A DNA stretch of 64,000 bases. Origin: Pelomonas sp. Root1237 (lineage in GTDB: Bacteria; Pseudomonadota; Gammaproteobacteria; Burkholderiales; Burkholderiaceae_C). Made by a program: the position numbers and the translations under genes. Numbering within the stretch: position 1 is the first letter of the stretch; each line of letters begins with the position of its first letter. Under the pieces are notes generated by a model that saw only the letters and a list, made by a program, of their open reading frames with translations, did not search any database and had not been told where the DNA came from. Shown here piece after piece: positions 43,807 to 50,932 of this stretch. The DNA lies in contig NZ_LMDK01000016.1 of assembly GCF_001425055.1 (NCBI RefSeq), forward strand, positions 409,803-473,802. The letters are read 5' to 3'.

Positions 43807-43945
43807 ACGGGCCGAGCGCTGGGCCGCTCCCGAGCCGGCCCGCCATGGCGATGTGCTTGCGGCTCGATGCCGCAAGCATCGCCGTCCCCTCGGGGGACCG
43901 ACCGGGGTCGCCCGCGTTCAGCGCGGCGAGACCGGGCGAGGGGCT
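43807..43945 (+). repeat. ~139-bp structured intergenic repeat, copy C
   Basis: Plus-orientation copy of the repeat at 26039 and 31555. It fills the gap between the purM-like gene and SirB2. Its terminal GAGGGGCT ends 2 bp before the SirB2 ATG, so the GAGGGG appears to act as the Shine-Dalgarno of that gene. Confidence 0.88.
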
Positions 43946-43947
43946 CC

Positions 43948-44334
43948 ATGAGTTGGTATTACACGCAGATGATCCAGTGGCATGTGCTGCTGGCTTGGTG
44001 CAGCGTGGGCCTGTTCTTCGTGCGCGGCCTGCTGGTCCAGTTCGGCAGCCCACAGCTGCAGGGTTTTGCCAAGGACGCCCGCCTGCTGGTGCTCGTCTTC
44101 GGCGTGAATGCCTGCCTCGTCGTCACGGGCCTGAGCCTGTGGGGTTCCATCGGCTACCACCCCATCCGCGACTGGTGGCTGGGCGCGAAGCTCATCGCGC
44201 TCGTGGGCTACATGATCTGCGGCCACTGGGCCATGAGCCAGGCGCGCCTGCATCTGTTGGGCTATCTCACCGCACTGGCCCTGCTGACCCTCGCGATGGA
44301 CCTTTCGATCAACCGGCAATTTCTCCCCGGTTAG
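43948..44334 (+). CDS. SirB2-family membrane protein
   Basis: 128 residues with four predicted transmembrane helices (WHVLLAWCSVGLFFVRGLLV, LLVLVFGVNACLVVTGL, LIALVGYMICGHWAM, LGYLTALALLTLAMDL). SirB family inner-membrane protein; the family was named from invasion gene regulation but has no clear biochemical role. ATG 43948 is chosen over the longer frame from 43867, which reads through the repeat. Its last codons overlap the promoter region of ffs. Confidence 0.82.
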   Translation: MSWYYTQMIQWHVLLAWCSVGLFFVRGLLVQFGSPQLQGFAKDARLLVLVFGVNACLVVTGLSLWGSIGYHPIRDWWLGAKLIALVGYMICGHWAMSQARLHLLGYLTALALLTLAMDLSINRQFLPG

Positions 44335-44344
44335 AATCTCGCTC

Positions 44345-44439
44345 GACGGGCCTCCCCGCATGGAAGCGCGCCCAACCGGGTCAGGTGGGGAACCAAGCAG
44401 CCCTAAGCGTTGCAACCAGTGCCGGGGGTAAGGCTCGTC
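44345..44439 (+). ncRNA. ffs: 4.5S signal recognition particle RNA
   Basis: About 95 nt. The universally conserved SRP core is present: GGTCAGG, then TGG-GGAA-CCA closing the GGAA tetraloop, then AGCAGCC. Relative to E. coli (TCC-GGAA-GGA) the tetraloop stem shows compensatory change, strong support for a real RNA. Ends pair as GACGGGCC with GGCTCGTC, and CCCC with GGGG further in. A -10 hexamer TAGAAT (44332-44337) lies 8 nt upstream, inside the SirB2 stop region. The RNA binds Ffh to target membrane proteins co-translationally. Exact ends are approximate. Confidence 0.93.
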
Positions 44440-44480
44440 ACCCTCCCCCAGTCTTCATTGCGTTCCGATCAACCCGGCGA

Positions 44481-44909
44481 TCAACCCGGATTTTTTGGGG
44501 TTTCGACGGTCCGCACGGTCAGCGTCGTCATCTGGCCGCCGGCCTCCACGCTGCCCACAACCTGGCCTTCGCGCACGCGGCGTTCGCACATCTCGCGATC
44601 TTCCATGGTGGGCTGAGCCTGGCAGCGTTTGAGCGCATTCGCCGCCCACTGCTCAGGACGGTCGCCTGGCGAGATCAGCTTGCCCTGGCGCGCCTGGGCA
44701 TAGGCCGCGCCGGCCTCGCGCAGGCAGACGTCACGCGGCTGGTTGGTCTGGCCGGTCATGCAGTTGGCCCGTTCGCGCTCGTACTGCAGGCGCTGAGGGT
44801 CGACGTTCTTGGCCCGGGGCGCTGCCTGGGCGATGCCGCCAATGGCCATGAGGCCGGCGGCCAGCCAGGCGGTGGCCAGGCGACATCGTGAGCTGTGGTA
44901 CTGGGTCAT
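44481..44909 (-). CDS. Exported hypothetical protein
   Basis: 142 residues with a signal peptide (MTQYHSSRCRLATAWLAAGLMAIGGIAQAA). Mature part is helical and polar, with three cysteines at RANCMTGQ, RDVCLREAG and CERRVREG, suggesting disulfides. ATG 44909 has AGGAG upstream, so the longer frame is rejected. It is the last of three genes (gap 49 bp after the OmpA-like protein) that look like one envelope operon. I do not recognise the family. Confidence 0.75.
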   Translation of the reverse strand: MTQYHSSRCRLATAWLAAGLMAIGGIAQAAPRAKNVDPQRLQYERERANCMTGQTNQPRDVCLREAGAAYAQARQGKLISPGDRPEQWAANALKRCQAQPTMEDREMCERRVREGQVVGSVEAGGQMTTLTVRTVETPKNPG

Positions 44910-44958
44910 CTCAATCTCCTGTGATGCGTGATGACAGCGATGTGGCGCAATGTGGCGA

Positions 44959-45885
44959 TCAGCCACGCGCGCGGACCGGCTGGTTATCGTTAGAGATGTA
45001 AACCTCGACGCGGCGGTTCATTGCGCGGTCGGACGTGCTTGAGTTGCTGGCCACCGGGTAGGCCTCGCCATAGCCGCGGGTCGCGACACGGGTCGGGTCG
45101 ACACCCTGGGCGCGCAGCGCTTCGGCCACGGCCTGCGAGCGGCGCTGCGACAGCGTCAGGTTGGCCGAGTCGCTGCCGACGCTGTCGGTGAAGCCCTCGA
45201 TCAGCACGCGGCGGTCGGGATGCTGGGTCAGGTAGTGGGCCAGCTTGGCGATGGACGTCTGCGCGGCAGGCTTGATCTCGGCGCGACCGAATTCGAACAG
45301 CACGTCGCCCAGCGTGACCAGCATGCCGCGGTCGGTCTGGCGGGCCTGCAGATCGGCCAGCTCCTGCGCGAGTGCGGCAGCCTGGGCCTGGGCCTGGGCG
45401 GCGTCCACGTTGGCGGCGGCCGCCTGCTGGCGAGCGGCGTTGGCGTCGGCATTGGCATTGGCGGCTGCGATCTGAGCGTTGGCGGCCTGGTTCTGGGCAA
45501 CGTTGGCGCGGTTGGCATTGGCATCGGCGCGGGCGCGCTCGCGGTCGGCCTCGGCGGACTTGATGGCCTCTTCTTCCGTGGCAGCGCGGCCGATGGCCAT
45601 CGCCGTGCGCGCCTGGGTCGATGCGACATAGGCCGCGGAGTCGATGTCAGCGGGCGACTCGCGCTTGGCACTCAGCTCTTCGGCTCGGCGCAGCGAATCA
45701 GCGGCCTTCTTGGCGTCCAGCGAGGCGTACTTCAGCACGGCCGGGTCAGCCTCGGCGCTGCGCACATTGGAGCGAGCCTGTTGCAGGGCGGGCGTGACGG
45801 TGGGGGCGCTGGCACAGCCCGCGAACAGGGCGGTTGCAGCGGCCAGGGCGGTCAGTGTCGAAACAAATCGGGTAGGGGAAGTCAT
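44959..45885 (-). CDS. OmpA-family lipoprotein with DUF4398
   Basis: 308 residues. Lipobox FAGC at residue ~24. A DUF4398-like helical region (QQARSNVRSAEADPAVLKYA) leads into an Ala/Asn-rich coiled coil (RADANANRANVAQNQAANAQ) and then a C-terminal OmpA peptidoglycan-binding domain: DVLFEFGRAEIKP, RVLIEGFTDSVGSDSANLTLSQRRSQAVAEAL, and VATRGYGEAYPVASN. It anchors the outer membrane to peptidoglycan. The neighbouring gene encodes a short relative with only DUF4398. Same operon as the flanking genes (18 bp gap). Confidence 0.9.
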   Translation of the reverse strand: MTSPTRFVSTLTALAAATALFAGCASAPTVTPALQQARSNVRSAEADPAVLKYASLDAKKAADSLRRAEELSAKRESPADIDSAAYVASTQARTAMAIGRAATEEEAIKSAEADRERARADANANRANVAQNQAANAQIAAANANADANAARQQAAAANVDAAQAQAQAAALAQELADLQARQTDRGMLVTLGDVLFEFGRAEIKPAAQTSIAKLAHYLTQHPDRRVLIEGFTDSVGSDSANLTLSQRRSQAVAEALRAQGVDPTRVATRGYGEAYPVASNSSTSDRAMNRRVEVYISNDNQPVRARG

Positions 45886-45903
45886 GGCAATCCTTTCAAT
45901 GAA

Positions 45904-46272
45904 TCAGGAACGGTTCAGCTGCGCCCGCAACTGCTGGATGCTTTCGCGCACCTCTGCCAGCGCGCGGCTGGAGCGGGCGGTGCGGGCAGTCGCCTGGGCC
46001 AGGGCCGCATCGGCCGCGGCTTCATCGGCCAGATGGCGGGCCGCCACATAGTCCTTGCGGGCCATGGCGACGTTGGCACGGGCCAACTTGTCGCGGGCCG
46101 TGGACAGCTCCGCGGGTGCTTCTGCGGCATTGCCGCTGGCCTGGTCGACAGCGGAATTGGCCACCGCCATCTGCTCCTTCGGGGCGTCGCCCGTCGTGGC
46201 ACATGCGGCCAGGGCAGCAGCGGCAAGCACCGCCAACGCGACCCCTCGGCCATTCATCGAATGGTGATTCAT
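45904..46272 (-). CDS. DUF4398 lipoprotein
   Basis: 122 residues. Lipobox LAACAT; the rest is a single helical DUF4398-type domain (MAVANSAVDQASGNAAEAPAELSTARDKL, AARHLADEAAADAALAQAT) that shares sequence style with the N-terminal part of the adjacent OmpA-like protein. ATG 46272 has AGGAG 8 nt upstream; a longer frame to 46317 has none. First gene of the three-gene envelope operon. Confidence 0.85.
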   Translation of the reverse strand: MNHHSMNGRGVALAVLAAAALAACATTGDAPKEQMAVANSAVDQASGNAAEAPAELSTARDKLARANVAMARKDYVAARHLADEAAADAALAQATARTARSSRALAEVRESIQQLRAQLNRS

Positions 46273-46387
46273 ACGAACTCCTGTTGTTTGACATACCCGG
46301 CGTTCGAGCATCGCCACCCGCCGGTTCGGGTTCTCTCAGGATGCCTAACGAGTATTCGCGACGGAGGGCCCGGCCCCAGTCGGAGGG

Positions 46388-46402
46388 CCGGTGCGGCACC
46401 GG
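46388..46402. other. Perfect 15-bp dyad between kinase and DUF4398 genes
   Basis: CCGGTGC-G-GCACCGG lies in the 192-bp gap that separates the kinase stop from the DUF4398 operon start. The one-base centre is too tight for an RNA hairpin loop, so a protein operator is more likely than a terminator. No promoter was recognised nearby. Confidence 0.35.
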
Positions 46403-46464
46403 TCAGCGTGGGGCCTCAAGCGGTGTGGGATTTGCCCTACAGCGGCGTTAGGGCCGCACGCGCC

Positions 46465-48861
46465 TCAGCCAGTGGCTTGGCGGAAGGCCATCACGGCCTG
46501 GTTGCGAAGGGTGCGCAGCAGCGAGAGTTCCTTCTCGCCCAGTTGCACGGCGCCGGCCAGAGCGTGGTCGGCGTAGATGAGCCCCAGGGGCGAACCCTTC
46601 AGCATGAGCGGCAGCAGCAGGAAGCTCTGCGCCTGCAACTCGCCACGGAACCAGCTCGGCAGCCGCGGGGCGATGTTGGCGGCACGCGCATCCTGGATCA
46701 GCGTGTCGGCGCCCTTCAGGCAGACGGCGGCGAACAGGTCCAGCGGCTGGGCCGTCAGGTCGATGCGCAGCAGCGGCGCAAGGCGCTCCACATCGGCGCC
46801 CACGCCGAGCCGCCCGGTGAGGGCCTGGCCGCGCGCATCGCGCAGGCAGAACAGGACACGTCGAAAGCCCAGCGCGCGATAGATGGTCTCCAGGATCATG
46901 CGCAGCACGGCATTGAGCTGGAACTGCTCGACCATCGCGTCGGTGATGTCCTGCACGCCGGCGGCCAACAACTGCGTGGCCTGATCGGCGGGCGAAACCG
47001 CGCGCTGGTCCTGGGTGCGCTCCAGCACCTGGGTGGGCGCGAGTTCGTGCGCTGTCAGCGAGTCGTGCGCCGAGGGCGTCAACGGCGCGAGCAAGCGCTG
47101 CGCACGCGAGTCCTTGGGCAGGTGCAGCTCCAGCGCCTCGGTCATCTGCGCGAGGTGCTGGCGCGCCGTGTCCGCGGCCTTCTCGAAGGTTTCTGCGCTG
47201 AGCCCCAGGGCGCGCGAATGGCGCTGGGCCATGGCACGCAGCTTGGCGTGCGCCTGCTCGGGCGGCGTGTTCAGGATCAGGTCGGCCATGTCGTTGCTGG
47301 CGCGGGCCAGCCAGCGCTGGCGCTCGGTGCCGTCTTCCAGCAGGCGCTGCGGCGCCTCGCCCACCGGGCGGCGCATGGCGCGCTGCAGGCTGTCGGGCAG
47401 GCCCCATTGCCGGGCCACACCCAGGCCCAGGGCCTCGTAGCTCATGCCCAGCACCTGAGCCGACGCGGCGGCCTCGCTGATGGCGGGCTGGCCGTCCTCA
47501 GTCGGGCTGACGAGGCGGCGCACGGCGTCGGCCTCTTCGGGAAAATAGAACTCGGTCAGCGAGCGGCCGAGGTGATGGAACATCGCGCCGAGAAAGGCCT
47601 CCTCGGCCTCACGCGGGTTGGGGCAGAGTTCGCGCGCCAGCGACGCCGCCATCAGCGAGCGCAGATAGTCCTCGCGCAGCCGCTTGGCGTGGCCCTTGTT
47701 CTCCATGCGCTCCAGCAGCACCAGGCTCAGCGCCAGGTTGCGGATGCCGGCAAAGCCGATCAGGGCCACCGCGCGCGACACCGTGCTGATGCCGCCACCA
47801 CCGGCGTGCCGGTACTGGGCCGTGTTGACCAGGCGCAGCAGCTTTTGCGTCAGCGCCACGTCCTTCAGGATCTCGTTGGACAGGCTGGCCAGGCTTTCGT
47901 TCTCGGACTGCGTCAGGCGCTGGATGCGTTGAATGGCGTCGGACAGCGCCGGGAAATCGCTCTTGTGGCGCATGCGGCGCAGCAGAAAGTCCAGCACCGG
48001 CGCGTCCTGGGCCTCGGCGTCGGGCTCGGCGACAGGGCGCAGCCAGGCGGCCAGTGCGTCGCGCAGCAGGGCCGCACTCGGCCAGCGCGCCGATGGCTCG
48101 CGCGCCAGGCCGCGCTGAACGATGGCGCGCAAGGCGTCATCCACGCTGCTGTCCAGGCCCGACGGCAGCATGAGGTCGGTGGTCTGCACGCGCTGGATGG
48201 TGCGCCAGGGATCGGGGTCGTGGTTGAGGCGCTGGCCGCTCAGCATCTCGGCCAGCATGATGGCCGCAGCGAACACGTCCATCTGCGGATGCGGCGGCGC
48301 ACCGCGCGCGGCCTCGGGTGAGATATAGCCCGGCGTACCGACGATGCGTGATGGTGCGTTGGTGTCGGTCGAAACCCGCGCCGCGATGCCGAAGTCCATC
48401 ACGCGCGGCCGCCCGCGAGCGTCGAGCAGGATGTTGCTGGGCTTGAGGTCGCGGTGCACGAGGCCGGCGGCGTGCGCTGCGGTGAGGCCGTCCAGGATGC
48501 CCAGCATGAGGGTGACGGCCTCGGCCGCCGTCGGGCGGGGGCCGGCGCGCAGGCGCTGGCTGAGCGTGCCGCCGGACACGTATTCGAAGACGAGATAGGA
48601 ACGCCCACCCTGGGCGTCGGCCTCGAAGACCGGCACGATGTTCGGGTGGGTCAGCCGGCTGACGGCGCGGGCCTCGTGCAGCCACTCGTCGAGGGTGCCG
48701 GGCTCGCTGGAATCGGCAAACTGGGCCTTCAGCAGCTTGACGGCGACCTCGCGGTCCAGCAACGGGTCGTGGGCAAGCCAGACCGTGGCCTGCGCGCCCT
48801 CGCCCAGGCGCTGCAGCAGACGGAAGCGACCGAGTTGGGGGGGCAGGTCGTCGTCGGCCAT
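46465..48861 (-). CDS. Ser/Thr protein kinase-HDOD-GAF signalling protein
   Basis: 798 residues. Active-looking Hanks kinase (residues ~12-275): P-loop LGEGAQATVWLA, catalytic Lys VAVKLL, HRDLKPSNILLD, DFG, and GTPGYISPE. An HDOD domain follows (~300-500, LSNEILKDVALTQKLLRLVNTAQYR, FLGAMFHHLGRSL), then a GAF-like C-terminal domain (~640-795, VEQFQLNAVLRMILETIYRALGFRRVLF). No transmembrane helix is seen. It starts 9 bp after a second kinase-HDOD gene on the same strand, so the two likely form a complex or cascade. Confidence 0.88.
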   Translation of the reverse strand: MADDDLPPQLGRFRLLQRLGEGAQATVWLAHDPLLDREVAVKLLKAQFADSSEPGTLDEWLHEARAVSRLTHPNIVPVFEADAQGGRSYLVFEYVSGGTLSQRLRAGPRPTAAEAVTLMLGILDGLTAAHAAGLVHRDLKPSNILLDARGRPRVMDFGIAARVSTDTNAPSRIVGTPGYISPEAARGAPPHPQMDVFAAAIMLAEMLSGQRLNHDPDPWRTIQRVQTTDLMLPSGLDSSVDDALRAIVQRGLAREPSARWPSAALLRDALAAWLRPVAEPDAEAQDAPVLDFLLRRMRHKSDFPALSDAIQRIQRLTQSENESLASLSNEILKDVALTQKLLRLVNTAQYRHAGGGGISTVSRAVALIGFAGIRNLALSLVLLERMENKGHAKRLREDYLRSLMAASLARELCPNPREAEEAFLGAMFHHLGRSLTEFYFPEEADAVRRLVSPTEDGQPAISEAAASAQVLGMSYEALGLGVARQWGLPDSLQRAMRRPVGEAPQRLLEDGTERQRWLARASNDMADLILNTPPEQAHAKLRAMAQRHSRALGLSAETFEKAADTARQHLAQMTEALELHLPKDSRAQRLLAPLTPSAHDSLTAHELAPTQVLERTQDQRAVSPADQATQLLAAGVQDITDAMVEQFQLNAVLRMILETIYRALGFRRVLFCLRDARGQALTGRLGVGADVERLAPLLRIDLTAQPLDLFAAVCLKGADTLIQDARAANIAPRLPSWFRGELQAQSFLLLPLMLKGSPLGLIYADHALAGAVQLGEKELSLLRTLRNQAVMAFRQATG

Positions 48862-48870
48862 GAATCCAGC

Positions 48871-50646
48871 TCAGGAGCCGCCGCGGGCGGACAGACGTTC
48901 GCGCAGCGAGGACGACGGCGCGCCATCGTCGGCCGGCGCGGTCGCAGGCGGCTTGTGCGCGCCCGGGTTCAAGGCTTCCATGACTTCGCGCAGGCCGACG
49001 CCCAGCGCCTTGGCATAGCGCCGCGTGGCCACTTCCAGCGCCGGGCGGCGCCGCGCCTCGGGCAGGCCGAGGGCGTCGACCAGTTCGTTGGCGAAGCTGC
49101 AGGTCAGGCGGATGGCGTCGGCATCGCTGCGCACCGGATGCACGGCACCGTCCAGCGGCTGGCGGCGGATCATCTGCAGCAGCTCGTCACCCAGGCCCCA
49201 GTGCCGCGCCACCGCGGCGCCCATGGCGTCCAGGTCGCAGCCCAGCACGGCGTAGGCCGCCGCCTGCTCGCTCATCGCGGGCGGGTTGGGCTGCTCTTCG
49301 GTGGGCTCGGGCGGCACCATCAGCTGGCGGATCTGCTGGGCGTCATCCGGGAAGTGGTATTGCAGCAGCAGGCGGCCCAGGTTCTGCATGACCGTGATCA
49401 GGTGCACGACCTCGCCGTCATAGCCCGCCGGGCGCAGCGCCTGCGCGACCTGGGCAGCCTTGGTGACGCGAGCCATCAGCTGGCGCAGCATCTCGGCAGC
49501 CATCGGCGCCAGCGGCCCCGGCCAGGGCTTGAGCGCGTTGGCCGCGAGCTGCACGCCGTCCAGGCCCAGCATCTGGATGGCGCGCTGCATGTTCAGCACC
49601 GTTTCGCCGTGGTGGCCGCTCTGCCTGAGCGCGTTGTTCACGCGGCGCACCAGCTCCAGGCTCAGGGCCATGTCCTTCAGCACGAATTCGGACAGCGCAC
49701 TGGCATGCTGAGACTCCAGGCCTGAACCGCCCGTGAAGCGGTGCAAGCCGGTCATCGTCGTCGGCAGGTGGCCGATGCGCTGCAGCTTGTCCATCAGCAA
49801 TGCGACGGGGCCGCCGCTGTCGTGCGCCGCCGACGTGCGCCAGCCGTCCAGTGCACGCCAGAAGCTGCGCGCAAGGTGGTAGCGCTGGCGCAGCTGGCGC
49901 TCGGTCGCCCGGTTGCAGATGGCGCGCAGCGGGTCGGCGATGGGGTGAGGCGTCTCCCAGCCCAGGCGCACCATTTCACGCCCGAGGGGCTGCATCTGCT
50001 GCACGACGTGCTGCAGGTCGTTTTCCTCCAGCACGGGCTTGCCGCTGAGGATGCGGTTGAGCAGCAGACCGACACAGAGCACGTCCTCCTCGGCCGACTC
50101 GCGCACCGCACGGCGCGTCACGGCGTTGAAATCCACCGTGGCCGGGAAGACCTCCTGCGCGACTTCCAGGCCAATGAGGCGCACCTTGTCGCCGGCGTCG
50201 ATGACGAGGCTGGCGGTCTGGATGTCCCGGTGGGCGTGGCCGGCCTCATGGGCGAAGGCCAGGCCTTCGAGCAACTGGGCAATCCAGCCGGCCGCGTCGA
50301 TGGGCAGGGGCGCGTTCTGGCGCGCCAGGCGCTCGTCCAGCGTCTCGCCCAGGGCGCGGTCGTAGGCCACATAAGGCCAGTTCTCGATCTGGCCGATCTC
50401 GAACGGACGTGCCAGGTTGGGGTGCTGCACCCGCTCGGCACCTTGGGCCATGCGCAGCCAATGCTCCAGCGCGGCCGCGCTGTTGGGCTTGTCACGCGGC
50501 ATGCAGAGCATCAGCTCCTGGCCATGGCGGGGGTCGAAGACGCCCCAGATCAGGCTGCGGGCGCTCTTGGACAGCAACGCGCGCAGCTCGAAGCGGCCAA
50601 AGCTCTTCGGCGGTGGGGCGGCGGGGCTGGAACTGGAATCAGGCAC
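48871..50646 (-). CDS. Pseudokinase-HDOD protein
   Basis: 591 residues from a GTG start. The N-terminal domain aligns with the kinase fold but lacks key residues: no clear glycine loop or VAVK lysine, catalytic loop HRDIQTASLVID with Lys and Asn lost, and no DFG (VRLIGLEVAQE instead). A complete HDOD domain follows (LSEFVLKDMALSLELVRRVNNALRQ, LITVMQNLGRLLLQYHF). It is upstream of, and 9 bp from, the active kinase-HDOD gene and shares architecture with it. Likely a regulatory scaffold for its partner. Confidence 0.82.
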   Translation of the reverse strand: MPDSSSSPAAPPPKSFGRFELRALLSKSARSLIWGVFDPRHGQELMLCMPRDKPNSAAALEHWLRMAQGAERVQHPNLARPFEIGQIENWPYVAYDRALGETLDERLARQNAPLPIDAAGWIAQLLEGLAFAHEAGHAHRDIQTASLVIDAGDKVRLIGLEVAQEVFPATVDFNAVTRRAVRESAEEDVLCVGLLLNRILSGKPVLEENDLQHVVQQMQPLGREMVRLGWETPHPIADPLRAICNRATERQLRQRYHLARSFWRALDGWRTSAAHDSGGPVALLMDKLQRIGHLPTTMTGLHRFTGGSGLESQHASALSEFVLKDMALSLELVRRVNNALRQSGHHGETVLNMQRAIQMLGLDGVQLAANALKPWPGPLAPMAAEMLRQLMARVTKAAQVAQALRPAGYDGEVVHLITVMQNLGRLLLQYHFPDDAQQIRQLMVPPEPTEEQPNPPAMSEQAAAYAVLGCDLDAMGAAVARHWGLGDELLQMIRRQPLDGAVHPVRSDADAIRLTCSFANELVDALGLPEARRRPALEVATRRYAKALGVGLREVMEALNPGAHKPPATAPADDGAPSSSLRERLSARGGS

Positions 50647-50891
50647 GGCAGACGTGGGCGGGGTGTAACAGATGGTGTTCCTGCATTGGACTCCAGGCCA
50701 GGAGGGTCCAGCTTGCAGGCAAGCGTCGAAATGCGACGGAATTCCCTGGCAGTCCAGGTCTTGCGTGCATCAGCTCACATCTTGGCCCGGATCGTGTCCG
50801 TTTTACACCGGCATTGCGCCTGATGCGTAGGCCGTCGCCGCAATCCGGCTTCAGGCTGTGAGCTGACTCCAGACTTTGTGGCTGCGACATA

Positions 50892-50908
50892 ACTTGCCTG
50901 CGGCAAGT
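50892..50908 (-). terminator. Hairpin downstream of hrpA
   Basis: ACTTGCC-TGC-GGCAAGT forms a 7-bp stem about 25 bp after the hrpA stop codon, followed on the minus strand by TTATG. The T-run is weak. The remainder of the 286-bp gap (50647-50932) should carry the promoter of the kinase operon; no consensus hexamers stood out. Confidence 0.5.
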
Positions 50909-50932
50909 GAGTCTGCGCCGCAAGGTTCGATC

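Noticed and set aside
45220-48321. 1033-codon plus-strand open frame across the OmpA, DUF4398 and kinase genes
   Set aside because: It spans three well-supported opposite-strand genes and intergenic DNA, with no domain.
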